Source of the DNA: UBA7332 sp051657165
Lineage (GTDB): Bacteria; Bacteroidota; Bacteroidia; Bacteroidales; UBA7332
Assembly (NCBI GenBank): GCA_051657165.1
Contig: JBOFKD010000084.1
Coordinates: forward strand, 1-20,072
Length of the DNA stretch: 20,072 bases
Direction: 5' to 3'
The position numbers and the translations under genes were made by a program. Under the pieces are notes generated by a model. That model was not told where the DNA came from and did not search any database. It was given only the letters and a program-made list of their open reading frames with translations. Positions 8,136-14,718 of the stretch are shown here, one piece after another (within the stretch, counting starts at the first letter, position 1; each line of letters begins with the position of its first letter).

Positions 8136-8294
8136 AACGAACGTATGAAAATATATTTTCATACGTTCGTTTATAAATTTTCGAACGTATATTCTCGCGG
8201 GAATATACGTTTCATTTTGCAAAAAGAACCGTATTTCGCGGCATAGAAGTACGTATTTGGCGGCAGAAAGATACGTATATAAAATCACAGACAC
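8136..8294. repeat. 22-bp periodic array with nested palindromes
   Basis: A CGT core recurs at exactly 22-bp steps: 8142, 8164, 8186, 8208, 8230, 8252 and 8274, usually within ACGTAT or ACGTTY. The two best conserved neighbours share CGTATTT-GCGGCA (8230 and 8252). Superimposed are a 36-bp perfect palindrome (8136-8171, arms built on AACGAACGTATGAAAA) and a hairpin with 11-bp arms (8184-8194 / 8201-8211, loop TCGCGG), whose centres are 44 bp apart. This could be a multi-site operator, an iteron-like protein-binding array, or a decayed tandem repeat. No replication gene is nearby. Confidence 0.7.
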
Positions 8295-8545
8295 TATGCG
8301 ATTGATTACCAGACACATACACAACGAGCCATGAATAACGTATATGATCAAAAGAAATTTCGTGAAAGATACAGCTCATTCTCAGCAATTAGAAAAATGA
8401 CAAAGTGTAAGCAAAACTGACGTTTCAATAACCGCACATCAATCAGAATATCATAGACAGATAAGCTGTTCAGGAGCAACAAGATAAGATTTCAAGTCGC
8501 AAAAATCATTTTTGTAAGAAAACTATTAGATATTTTCATTAATCT

Positions 8546-8572
8546 TGTTACACTTTTCACCTTCATTCGTTT
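8546..8572 (+). promoter_or_regulatory. Candidate ECF-type promoter of the sigma operon
   Basis: TGTTACA (8546-8552), 15-nt spacer, CGTTT (8568-8572), 31 nt before the sigma factor start codon. The layout resembles ECF promoters with an AAC/TACA-type -35 and a CGT-type -10, and would imply autoregulation. It is seen once only, so it is a guess. Confidence 0.3.
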
Positions 8573-8603
8573 CCAATAATAGAGACATATAATAAATCAA
8601 ATC

Positions 8604-9095
8604 ATGCAAGACCTGTACAATCAGTTAAAAAACCGGTTAATCCGGATTACCGGAGGGCTTCTTCACAACAATGAAGATGCCGCTGATGCCGTGCAGGAAA
8701 CATTTTGCAGGCTCTGGCAAATCCGGGATCGCCTTAAAGATGAACAGGAAACAACCGCCATAGCTATTCAGACCGCTAAAAACATTTGCATTGATCAGTT
8801 GCGGCGAAAGAAAGTTGTAAGATTCGAAACGCTCGAGCCGGATTATGAAAAAAGTATCACAGATAGCCCGGATTCAAAAATTGAGGCTGCCGATGAGTAC
8901 CGATTTGTCAAAGAGCTGATCGAACGATCACTCTCTCCGCTGCAAAGACAGATTCTTGAAATGAAAGAAATTGACGGGCTGGAGATAGATGAAATTGCCG
9001 GAAAGCTCAGTATGCAACCAAGTGCTGTCAGAATGAATCTTTCACGGGCACGAAAGGAAATCCGGAATATTTACACTAAAACAAATCCATTATGA
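8604..9095 (+). CDS. ECF-type RNA polymerase sigma factor
   Basis: A 163-aa sigma-70 family protein with only regions 2 and 4. Region 2 (about residues 1-72) contains DAADAVQETFCRLWQIRDRL, the core-binding and -10 recognition helix region, and AKNICIDQLRRKK. Region 4 (about 108-158) contains LSPLQRQILEMKEIDGLEIDEIAGKLSM followed by the recognition helix near SAVRMNLSRARKEI. It should direct transcription of its own operon and perhaps other envelope genes. Its stop overlaps the next start in an ATGA, the usual coupling to a cognate anti-sigma factor. The downstream genes encode exported and outer-membrane proteins, pointing to an envelope signal. Confidence 0.93.
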   Translation: MQDLYNQLKNRLIRITGGLLHNNEDAADAVQETFCRLWQIRDRLKDEQETTAIAIQTAKNICIDQLRRKKVVRFETLEPDYEKSITDSPDSKIEAADEYRFVKELIERSLSPLQRQILEMKEIDGLEIDEIAGKLSMQPSAVRMNLSRARKEIRNIYTKTNPL

Positions 9096-9580
9096 TACAG
9101 AAGAATAATGAACTGCAAAAACCCCGTACGAATGAAGAATGGGAAGTGCTTCTGCATAAATACTATGAAGGAGAGACTAGCCGGGCTGAAGAGATATGGC
9201 TTGATGAGTGGTTGCTTTCTTCTTCTGTGAATAGCAACGCTGCTCATAATCCGGACCGGGCTGTGAAAAGCTGGATTGCATTGAGAAGAAGAGAAAAGAA
9301 AAATGACAGTATCAGAAAAAAGACTCTTACAACTATAAAATATGCAGCAGCTATCATCGTAATATTTACAATCAGTTCCATAACGGCCTATCATGCACGA
9401 GAGTCTGTTGCTGATGATTATTACGTTGCATACGTACACAATCAGAAAATAACCAATCAGAAGCAGGTTTACGAACAGATGCTGAAAGCTCTAGATGATG
9501 TCTCAGATAAAGAGCTTTCTGTTGAAGCGCAATTATCCGATATTTTCGAAGGCATTCAGTCAGATTCTTTCACGCACTAA
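9092..9580 (+). CDS. Single-pass membrane protein, putative anti-sigma factor
   Basis: A 162-aa protein that overlaps the sigma factor stop by 4 bp. Residues 1-80 are charged and probably cytoplasmic (EEWEVLLHKYYEGETSRAEE resembles the N-terminal region of anti-sigma factors). One membrane segment lies at about 83-100 (AAAIIVIFTISSITAY). The remaining ~60 residues would be periplasmic. No HxxxCxxC zinc motif is present and there is no FecR domain, so the assignment rests on gene order, coupling and topology. If correct, it holds the sigma factor at the membrane until an envelope signal arrives. Confidence 0.7.
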   Translation: MIQKNNELQKPRTNEEWEVLLHKYYEGETSRAEEIWLDEWLLSSSVNSNAAHNPDRAVKSWIALRRREKKNDSIRKKTLTTIKYAAAIIVIFTISSITAYHARESVADDYYVAYVHNQKITNQKQVYEQMLKALDDVSDKELSVEAQLSDIFEGIQSDSFTH

Positions 9581-9592
9581 TAACGGGAGATT

Positions 9593-10036
9593 ATGAGATT
9601 AAAAACATCTACACTACTATTCACTTTATGGCTCAGCGTCAATGCTCAGTCAGGACTATCCGTCGCCCAATTTTTCGATGGAAGATTTCATAAATCCGAA
9701 CATGCTGTTGTCACATTAATGAAGGGGAAAAAGCTCACTCCCTATAATTTATCTCTGTTCCACAGCATATCACTGGACAATTCGCCTGAGGAAGTAAAGC
9801 GAATCGAAAAGGCTGTGCTGAACGATAAAAGTAAAGCCCGGCAAGTCGAACTGGTATCTGCAGAAAACAAAATAATGGCATGCTATCTGCAACTACCACC
9901 GGAAAATCCGGACTCCGGCCCTAACCGCTTCATCTTATTCCGTACACCCGACAATCAAAAGGCTACGCTTATTTACATGGAAGGTGATACAGATCTGGAT
10001 TCTTTAATTAAAATATTTATCAACAAAAAGAAATAA
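9593..10036 (+). CDS. Small exported protein of the ECF operon
   Basis: A 147-aa protein with a signal peptide (MRLKTSTLLFTLWLSVNAQ). The mature part shows alternating hydrophobic strands and a conserved-looking C-terminus (TLIYMEGDTDLDSLIKIF). It resembles the small exported proteins (DUF6108 or DUF4252 type) encoded next to ECF sigma factors in Bacteroides, recalled from memory and not checked. It lies 12 bp after the putative anti-sigma gene and 8 bp before the barrel gene, so it belongs to one transcript. It may sense or relay an envelope signal; the function is unknown. Confidence 0.75.
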   Translation: MRLKTSTLLFTLWLSVNAQSGLSVAQFFDGRFHKSEHAVVTLMKGKKLTPYNLSLFHSISLDNSPEEVKRIEKAVLNDKSKARQVELVSAENKIMACYLQLPPENPDSGPNRFILFRTPDNQKATLIYMEGDTDLDSLIKIFINKKK

Positions 10037-10044
10037 TAGCAACT

Positions 10045-10962
10045 ATGAGAACAATTATTATACTTGCATTCCTGCTTCCGTTTGGATTCTTATTTTCACA
10101 GCAGGAACCGGTACAGGGAACTATGCTGACAGACACAACTATTGTCATTAATAACAAAAGCTTCAGAATAACAGAAACAGAAGAACAAATTAAAATCGAA
10201 GCTTTTTCAGCTGCCGGCGATACGCTTACCCGCATCTATGAAACAACTTATACAGATAGTACAAAAAATACAAGATGGGAGGTTTCCGAATCTATCAATT
10301 TCCCTTTTTCGGACTTTATCGGAAAGAAAAAGGGAAATAGCTTCACACCACACTGGGCCGGCGTAGGTTTCGGATTTGTGAATGCGATGGGGAATGATTT
10401 CAAGTTTCTGAACAGCACTTCGCCCAATGGCGTTGCACTGGACTTTGCTCAGTCTTTTGAAATATTCTGGAATATACTTGATATCGGACTGCCTTTATAC
10501 AAAGATAAGCTAGGACTGGTTCTGGGATTAGGTCTGGACTGGCGAAACTATGTAATGACCGAAAACAAACGCTTTATTTACTCTGATTACCGGATTCAGG
10601 TAGCGCCAATGCCAGAGGATGAAAACTTATCCTACTCACGGTTGAAAACAGTAGACTTAACGCTTCCGGTCATGCTTGAGTATCAAATGAAACTCGGGAA
10701 CAATAAAGCATACATTCAGGGAGGTGCTCTCCTCAATTTCAGAACACATTCCAGTCTGAAGACTAAATATATATCTAACGATTTAAAACAAAAATACTTC
10801 AAAGACGGAATAGGCTCCAATCCGGTAAACGTCGATATAATGCTCAAAATCGGATTTGAATATGTCGGATTCTATGCAAAATACTCACCGACACGCATGT
10901 TCCAGTCAAATAAAGGACCGGCAATGCATTCATTCTCGACAGGTGTAGCTGTCAATTTCTAG
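10045..10962 (+). CDS. Outer-membrane beta-barrel protein
   Basis: A 305-aa protein with a signal peptide (MRTIIILAFLLPFGFLFSQ). Residues ~20-100 form a predicted periplasmic N-terminal region rich in Thr and charged residues. From about residue 105 amphipathic strands follow (WAGVGFGFVNAMG, LGLVLGLGLDW, AYIQGGALLNFRT, VGFYAKYSPTRMF), ending in VAVNF with a C-terminal aromatic residue as required for outer-membrane barrel assembly. This resembles the small 'outer membrane protein beta-barrel' families of Bacteroidota (PF13568 type). It is the last gene of the sigma operon and is followed by a strong terminator. It may be the target or the surface component of the ECF circuit. Confidence 0.85.
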   Translation: MRTIIILAFLLPFGFLFSQQEPVQGTMLTDTTIVINNKSFRITETEEQIKIEAFSAAGDTLTRIYETTYTDSTKNTRWEVSESINFPFSDFIGKKKGNSFTPHWAGVGFGFVNAMGNDFKFLNSTSPNGVALDFAQSFEIFWNILDIGLPLYKDKLGLVLGLGLDWRNYVMTENKRFIYSDYRIQVAPMPEDENLSYSRLKTVDLTLPVMLEYQMKLGNNKAYIQGGALLNFRTHSSLKTKYISNDLKQKYFKDGIGSNPVNVDIMLKIGFEYVGFYAKYSPTRMFQSNKGPAMHSFSTGVAVNF

Positions 10963-10979
10963 GTAAATATACTCTTTCG

Positions 10980-11024
10980 GCAAGCATATGTAATTTTGAA
11001 AATTATCATATGCTTGCTTTTTTT
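10980..11024 (+). terminator. Rho-independent terminator of the ECF operon
   Basis: Perfect 11-bp arms GCAAGCATATG (10980-10990) and CATATGCTTGC (11007-11017) enclose a second inner stem TAATTTT / AAAATTA, followed at once by seven T residues (11018-11024). It lies 17 nt after the barrel gene stop. A textbook intrinsic terminator. Confidence 0.93.
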
Positions 11025-11180
11025 ATTATATTGCGACATTAAAATAAAGATCAGTAGTCTAAAATCGATCCACAAACAATTGAATATCTTAATATAGACG
11101 CATTTATGAAAATATACCGAATATCATTCTGGTATAGAAGTATTCAAGAAAGATCTAAAATAAGAATATATTATAAAATC

Positions 11181-11834
11181 ATGAAGAAAATTATTACACT
11201 GACAACTCTTTTCATTATCGCTCTCAATCTGTTTTCACAGAACGGAGAACAACCTGTTTATTCTATGGTCGATAATAAAATATGCGCTAATAACGCATAC
11301 ATCGCGAATCCAATGTCAATGATTTCAAATCTGGAATTTACAACAAATAAAATCTGTGATCTCAAAGTCGGTAAAACATTATACGACATAAAAGTCGGTA
11401 GATTTAAAGGTTGGGAAAACGCAGCCGGAAACTTTGATGTGATAGAATTCTATAAAAAGGGAACAAATATACTAACCTTTAAAAATCAGTATGGTATTGT
11501 CAGGTTAGATAATCCCAGGAATCTATATACATCTGATCTGGAACACAATAGTTCCAATAGTTATTTTATAGAACGTGAGCTCACACCGAATGCAAAAGCG
11601 ATTATATTTCTGGGGCAACATTATGGTACTGATCTTCCAAACCTCATTATTTTTATAGCAACACCGAATGATGTCAAGCTCGTTTATTGCAAAAAAATGG
11701 AGATAAATTCCATTGGTTCGAATCCGGAGTCATTCAGTATGCTCTTACAGTCTAACATCAATGAGGAAGGCGATCCTGCAATAACACATACAATACGGGA
11801 AAAGAACGGAATTTTGTGGTTTAAAAACAATTAA
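11181..11834 (+). CDS. Exported protein of unknown function
   Basis: 217 aa from the ATG at 11181, which gives a clean signal peptide (MKKIITLTTLFIIALNLFSQ). An upstream in-frame ATG at 11106 would add 25 Lys/Arg/Ile-rich residues ahead of the signal and is unlikely. The mature protein has a beta-rich pattern with FKGWENAAGNFDVIEFYKKG and PNLIIFIATPNDVKLVYCKK, two cysteines only in the mature region apart from one near its start, and no motif I recognise. It is preceded by the ECF operon terminator and followed by the hipBA operator, so it appears monocistronic. Its AT-rich codons are similar to those of the accessory genes downstream. Confidence 0.8.
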   Translation: MKKIITLTTLFIIALNLFSQNGEQPVYSMVDNKICANNAYIANPMSMISNLEFTTNKICDLKVGKTLYDIKVGRFKGWENAAGNFDVIEFYKKGTNILTFKNQYGIVRLDNPRNLYTSDLEHNSSNSYFIERELTPNAKAIIFLGQHYGTDLPNLIIFIATPNDVKLVYCKKMEINSIGSNPESFSMLLQSNINEEGDPAITHTIREKNGILWFKNN

Positions 11835-11885
11835 ACATCCCCTCCGACCCATGAGCCGGATCAGATAAAAATCACAAAAAAACGA

Positions 11886-11943
11886 ACAACCTATCATATA
11901 ATATAGAAAAGTAGTACATTTGCTATATTATATGATAGGTTGT
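11886..11943. promoter_or_regulatory. hipBA promoter with paired HipB-type operators
   Basis: Two 21-bp arms (11886-11906 and 11923-11943) are perfect inverted copies, separated by 16 nt. Each arm holds the imperfect palindrome CTATCATATAATATAG, i.e. CTAT-N8-ATAG, the same half-N8-half layout as the E. coli HipB operator TATCC-N8-GGATA. The 16-nt spacer ends in TACATTTG (11915-11922), a full -7 box. HipB bound to both arms would therefore straddle the promoter. The right arm ends 4 nt before the hipB start. Confidence 0.8.
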
Positions 11944-11947
11944 GTAT

Positions 11948-12268
11948 ATGGCTAAAAATACAATGGGGACAAAGCTTCCCCGTAAACTGGAACAAAAAAT
12001 GCAAATTGTAGGTGAGCAAATTAAACTTGCCCGTCTGCGCCGTAACTTAAGCATTGCTCAGGTAGCTGAACGGGCAACCTGCTCATCGCTTACCGTTTCA
12101 CGCATCGAAAAAGGAGTGTCGTCCGTATCTATCGGAATCTATCTGCGTGTCTTGTATGCTCTGCAACTGGATGAGGATATTCTTCTTTTAGCAAAAGAAG
12201 ACACTATAGGTAAGTCGCTACAGGATCTTGGATTAAAACAACGAGAGAGAGCTTCTAAAAAAGAATAG
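11948..12268 (+). CDS. hipB: HipB-like XRE antitoxin/repressor
   Basis: 106 aa from the ATG at 11948 (a GTG at 11942 is possible but lies inside the operator). A Cro/CI-type HTH covers about residues 19-78: GEQIKLARLRRNLSIAQVAE then a recognition helix near SSLTVSRIEKG. In HipBA systems this protein binds and neutralises the HipA kinase and represses the operon; the paired operators just upstream fit that. It lies 74 bp before hipA, longer than the usual overlap. The TAG stop follows an A6 run, and another frame then remains open to 12330 and reads like protein (TPEFIKELFEKF), so the C-terminus may have been shortened by a frameshift. Confidence 0.88.
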   Translation: MAKNTMGTKLPRKLEQKMQIVGEQIKLARLRRNLSIAQVAERATCSSLTVSRIEKGVSSVSIGIYLRVLYALQLDEDILLLAKEDTIGKSLQDLGLKQRERASKKE

Positions 12269-12342
12269 CAAAAAAGGACAAAAGACAGCATACTCCTGAG
12301 TTTATAAAAGAATTATTCGAAAAATTTTAATCGCGTCTATAG

Positions 12343-13602
12343 ATGAGCAAGATTTATGTATATGCTGATTTTGACTGGCTAAAAGAGGTTGAGCCAATTG
12401 GAATACTTCGTCATGAAATGCTTCGTGGCTCAGAAACTTATGGCTTTGAATACGATACGAAATGGCTGAAAAAACATGGCTCGTTGTTAATCAGCAGCGA
12501 CATTAACAATTATTCGGGTGTTCAATATACACAACAAGGAAAAGATATTTTTGGGTGTTTTTCGGATGCTCTTCCCGATCGCTGGGGACGAACTTTGATG
12601 AATCGTAAAGAACAAATCCGTGCAGCTGAAGAAAACAGACCAGCCAGACGCTTATCCTCATTTGATTATCTGACCGGAATCGATGACTTCTCGCGCATCG
12701 GCGGATTCAGATTCAAAACTGATCCCGAAAAGGATTATATAAATCTATCCAATAACCTCAGAATACCTCCGCTTAATCATGTTCGCGAGCTTATTCATGC
12801 CAGCCAGGAAATCGAATATAGCGAGTCAAAAAACATCCTTCCCGAAGAAAAATGGTTAAATCAATTAATTCAACCCGGGAGTTCATTAGGCGGAGCAAGA
12901 CCTAAAGCAAGTGTAATTGACGAAAACAATATACTTCATATAGCTAAATTCCCTTCTCGGAATGACGATTACGATGTTTGTTTATGGGAGCATTTTTGTC
13001 TTTTACTCGCAAAACAAGCTGGTATTGATATAGCCGAAACTAAAATCATCCGGACAGACTATAATTATCATGCATTACTATCTAAACGTTTTGACCGTAT
13101 TTTGGACAAGCGCATTCATTTTGCTTCAGCAATGACACTGCTGGGGCTTTCTGATGGCGATAATGCTAATTCAGGACATGGATATTTAGATATCGTTGAT
13201 TTTATTGTTCAGAGTTGTACTGATGTTGAATATAATCTGCAAGAATTATTCCGGAGAGTTGCATTCAGCATCTGTATCGGGAATTCAGATGATCACTTCC
13301 GCAATCATGGCTTCTTATTAACACAAAAAGGATGGATTCTTGCTCCTGCGTATGATATAAATCCGACTCTGTCTGATGAGCAAAGCCTGCTTATTTCGGC
13401 ATCTTCCTCAACATCCAGCCTGAATATTTTGCTGGAAGCTTGCGAAGAATATATGCTATCCAGCTCAACAGCTCTCGGAATTATTACTGAAGTAATCACA
13501 GCTGTTAAAAATTGGCGTAAAGTAGCAAACAGACTGGAAGCATCCAAAAGAGAAATAAATTACTTTGCTCCCCGATTCGAAAAAGGAATATCATCTTTAT
13601 AA
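12343..13602 (+). CDS. hipA: HipA-type serine/threonine kinase toxin
   Basis: A 419-aa protein with the HipA N-terminal subdomain (about 1-110) and kinase-like C-terminal domain. Visible motifs: a Gly-rich loop SSLGGARPKAS (~180-190), the ATP-binding Lys202 in HIAKFPS, the catalytic segment NSDDHFRNHG with Asp316 and metal-binding Asn321, and the DFG-like Asp338 in APAYDINP. All key kinase residues are present, so it should be active. E. coli HipA phosphorylates glutamyl-tRNA synthetase and causes growth arrest and persistence; other HipA-like toxins hit other tRNA synthetases, so the target here is open. The length is close to the family norm of ~440. It is co-transcribed with hipB. Confidence 0.95.
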   Translation: MSKIYVYADFDWLKEVEPIGILRHEMLRGSETYGFEYDTKWLKKHGSLLISSDINNYSGVQYTQQGKDIFGCFSDALPDRWGRTLMNRKEQIRAAEENRPARRLSSFDYLTGIDDFSRIGGFRFKTDPEKDYINLSNNLRIPPLNHVRELIHASQEIEYSESKNILPEEKWLNQLIQPGSSLGGARPKASVIDENNILHIAKFPSRNDDYDVCLWEHFCLLLAKQAGIDIAETKIIRTDYNYHALLSKRFDRILDKRIHFASAMTLLGLSDGDNANSGHGYLDIVDFIVQSCTDVEYNLQELFRRVAFSICIGNSDDHFRNHGFLLTQKGWILAPAYDINPTLSDEQSLLISASSSTSSLNILLEACEEYMLSSSTALGIITEVITAVKNWRKVANRLEASKREINYFAPRFEKGISSL

Positions 13603-13650
13603 GCTATTATAAAGTAAAAAAATATTATACCCACCCTCTCAAAAACACAT

Positions 13651-13706
13651 AACCTATCATATAATATAGCAAAACGAGGGTTTTTCTATATTATATGATA
13701 GGTTGT
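13651..13706. repeat. Second copy of the hip operator repeat, downstream of hipA
   Basis: 19-bp perfect arms (13651-13669 and 13686-13704) repeat the hipBA operator arms base for base, again with a 16-nt spacer. The spacer differs from the upstream one but best matches it on the minus strand, where it starts AAAA and ends TTTG. On that strand a degenerate -7 box TCGTTTTG would face hipA. The copy lies 48 nt after hipA and 11 nt before the stop of a receptor remnant. It could be an extra HipB site, a terminator hairpin, or the far end of a mobile hipBA cassette. Confidence 0.8.
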
Positions 13707-13717
13707 ACTTTTAATCA

Positions 13718-13879
13718 TCAAATAGAAAAGGCATAGCGGAACAAAACTTGACGTGGCCTGATACGTACAATCTGACTAACTTCTTTAAAATCCGAAATAT
13801 AGTTGCGATAATAATTACGTGTATTAAAGACATTGCTTAATGTGATTCCGAACTCCTGATTATTATAAAGAAATAGCAC
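13718..13879 (-). pseudogene. Remnant of a TonB-dependent receptor (last ~54 codons)
   Basis: On the minus strand a frame runs from 13879 to a TGA at 13720-13718. It contains NQEFGITLSNVFNTRNYYR, then SDFKEVSQIVRIRPRQVLF and ends RYAFSI. This is the typical final part of a TonB-dependent outer-membrane receptor: 'SNVFNT' near the end, 'RPRQVLF' before the last strand, and an aromatic-rich terminal strand. Immediately upstream in frame are TGA and TAG, and no further receptor sequence follows, so the rest of the gene (normally 700-1000 residues) has been deleted. There is no start codon context. It sits right beside the hipBA repeat, suggesting that the island replaced the receptor locus. Confidence 0.75.
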
Positions 13880-13926
13880 CTATCAGAAATCCAGATCTTT
13901 ATCCTAGAAGAATAATTTGTCTGTAA

Positions 13927-13970
13927 CCGTCAGTAGAAGCAATCCTCCGGAGGATTGCTTCTACTGACGG
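13927..13970. repeat. 44-bp perfect palindrome
   Basis: Arms 13927-13948 and 13949-13970 are exact reverse complements with no spacer (centre CTCCGGAG; outer ends CCGTCAGTAG and CTACTGACGG). It would form a very stable cruciform or RNA hairpin, GC-richer than its AT-rich surroundings, followed by AAAATAAATA. It may be an old terminator, a REP-like element, or a recombination end. It marks the left border of the second toxin-antitoxin-like module. Confidence 0.85.
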
Positions 13971-14017
13971 AAAATAAATACTATTGCTAAAAATGTTAAA
14001 GATCTTCTGAAATAGAA

Positions 14018-14067
14018 AAATTGTAAACCTTCAGGTTTACAATTTCGATTTTAATTTGTTATATTTG
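14018..14067 (+). promoter_or_regulatory. Promoter with overlapping operator for the 193-aa/XRE module
   Basis: A perfect inverted repeat with 13-bp arms (14018-14030 / 14033-14045; TTGTAAACCT against AGGTTTACAA, 2-nt centre) is followed by TATATTTG at 14060-14067, a full -7 box. The -33 position, about 20 nt upstream, falls inside the right arm of the repeat. A regulator bound here would block the promoter, which fits autoregulation by the XRE protein encoded second in the operon. Confidence 0.65.
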
Positions 14068-14118
14068 AAACCATTATGATTTAAAACTCCAATTTCAAAA
14101 CCTAATTATCTATTTACC

Positions 14119-14700
14119 GTGGAAATTATCTCAATATTTGATCCTAATCTATATGCAGTTGCTTATGATAAACATGAAATATATGCATCAATAGAAGATT
14201 TGAGCCATTATATCAATGAAGATGATCTTTTTGATGAGTTAACAAAAGCAATAGAATTATGGACTAATCCGGAATATCTTGAAAGCTTCTTTCAAAAGAA
14301 TAATAATTTTCTTCAATCAGGTTATTGGGGTAATATCACAATACAAGAAGCTATTTCAAAAACAATTGAATGGGCTAAGGCATTAGAAGAGTTTATCAAT
14401 AAATCTGATAAAGATACAATTGAAAATTGTTTTTTGCCTCTTAATAACCAAACACCAATATTAAAATCTTTAGGTAAAAGTAAATTGAAGGAAAATTGGC
14501 TGAGGCTTTATGCCATTAAAATAGATACTAACAGGTTTCTAATTACAGGCGGGGCTATAAAACTGACACGTAGTATGCACGAAAGTGACCATACAAGAAA
14601 TGAATTAAAGAAACTATCAAAAGTCTGTGAATATCTTAAGGGTAATGATGTTTTTGATGGCGATAGTTTTGATGATCTATTATTTGAAATTTCATTATAA
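14119..14700 (+). CDS. Uncharacterised protein, putative toxin of an XRE-paired module
   Basis: 193 aa starting at GTG 14119; no in-frame ATG lies nearby upstream. The N-terminal part (VAYDKHEIYASIEDL) and a mostly helical middle are followed by WLRLYAIKIDTNRFLITGGAIKLT and a charged helix HTRNELKKLSKVCEYLK. That C-terminal order (LRLYxI strand, a second strand with a GG-xIKLT turn, then a basic helix) recalls the RelE/HigB core 'RLYxxx-ivlL-GFxKKTxKTP', but the match is by eye and distant. I recall similar proteins next to the same kind of HTH gene in other Bacteroidota. It lies 18 bp before the XRE gene in a common operon, toxin-first as in HigBA. No catalytic residues can be named. Confidence 0.7.
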   Translation: MEIISIFDPNLYAVAYDKHEIYASIEDLSHYINEDDLFDELTKAIELWTNPEYLESFFQKNNNFLQSGYWGNITIQEAISKTIEWAKALEEFINKSDKDTIENCFLPLNNQTPILKSLGKSKLKENWLRLYAIKIDTNRFLITGGAIKLTRSMHESDHTRNELKKLSKVCEYLKGNDVFDGDSFDDLLFEISL

Positions 14701-14718
14701 GATTTAAAACATAAATCT

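Larger units (their letters stand above)
7970..8603. other. Gene-free stretch with periodic repeat array
   Basis: 634 bp between the LRR gene and the ECF sigma operon. It holds a possible weak terminator (8070-8090), a 22-bp periodic array with palindromes (8136-8294), and a candidate ECF-type promoter (8546-8572). The only open frame of note, 78 codons on the minus strand (8115-8351), runs straight through the palindromes and does not look like protein. The 8295-8540 part shows nothing recognisable. Confidence 0.6.

Noticed and set aside
8136..8294. CRISPR array
   Set aside because: The period is only 22 bp with no conserved repeat/unique spacer alternation and no cas genes in the window.
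8136..8294. Plasmid iteron origin
   Set aside because: The spacing fits iterons, but no Rep gene, DnaA boxes or partition genes are present and the surroundings look chromosomal.
8115..8351. 78-codon minus-strand open frame
   Set aside because: It runs through the perfect palindrome and the 22-bp array; its translation has no domain-like pattern and a better non-coding explanation exists.
13718..13879. Intact small outer-membrane protein gene
   Set aside because: Stops (TGA, TAG) lie immediately upstream in frame, there is no signal peptide, and the sequence matches only the end of a receptor.
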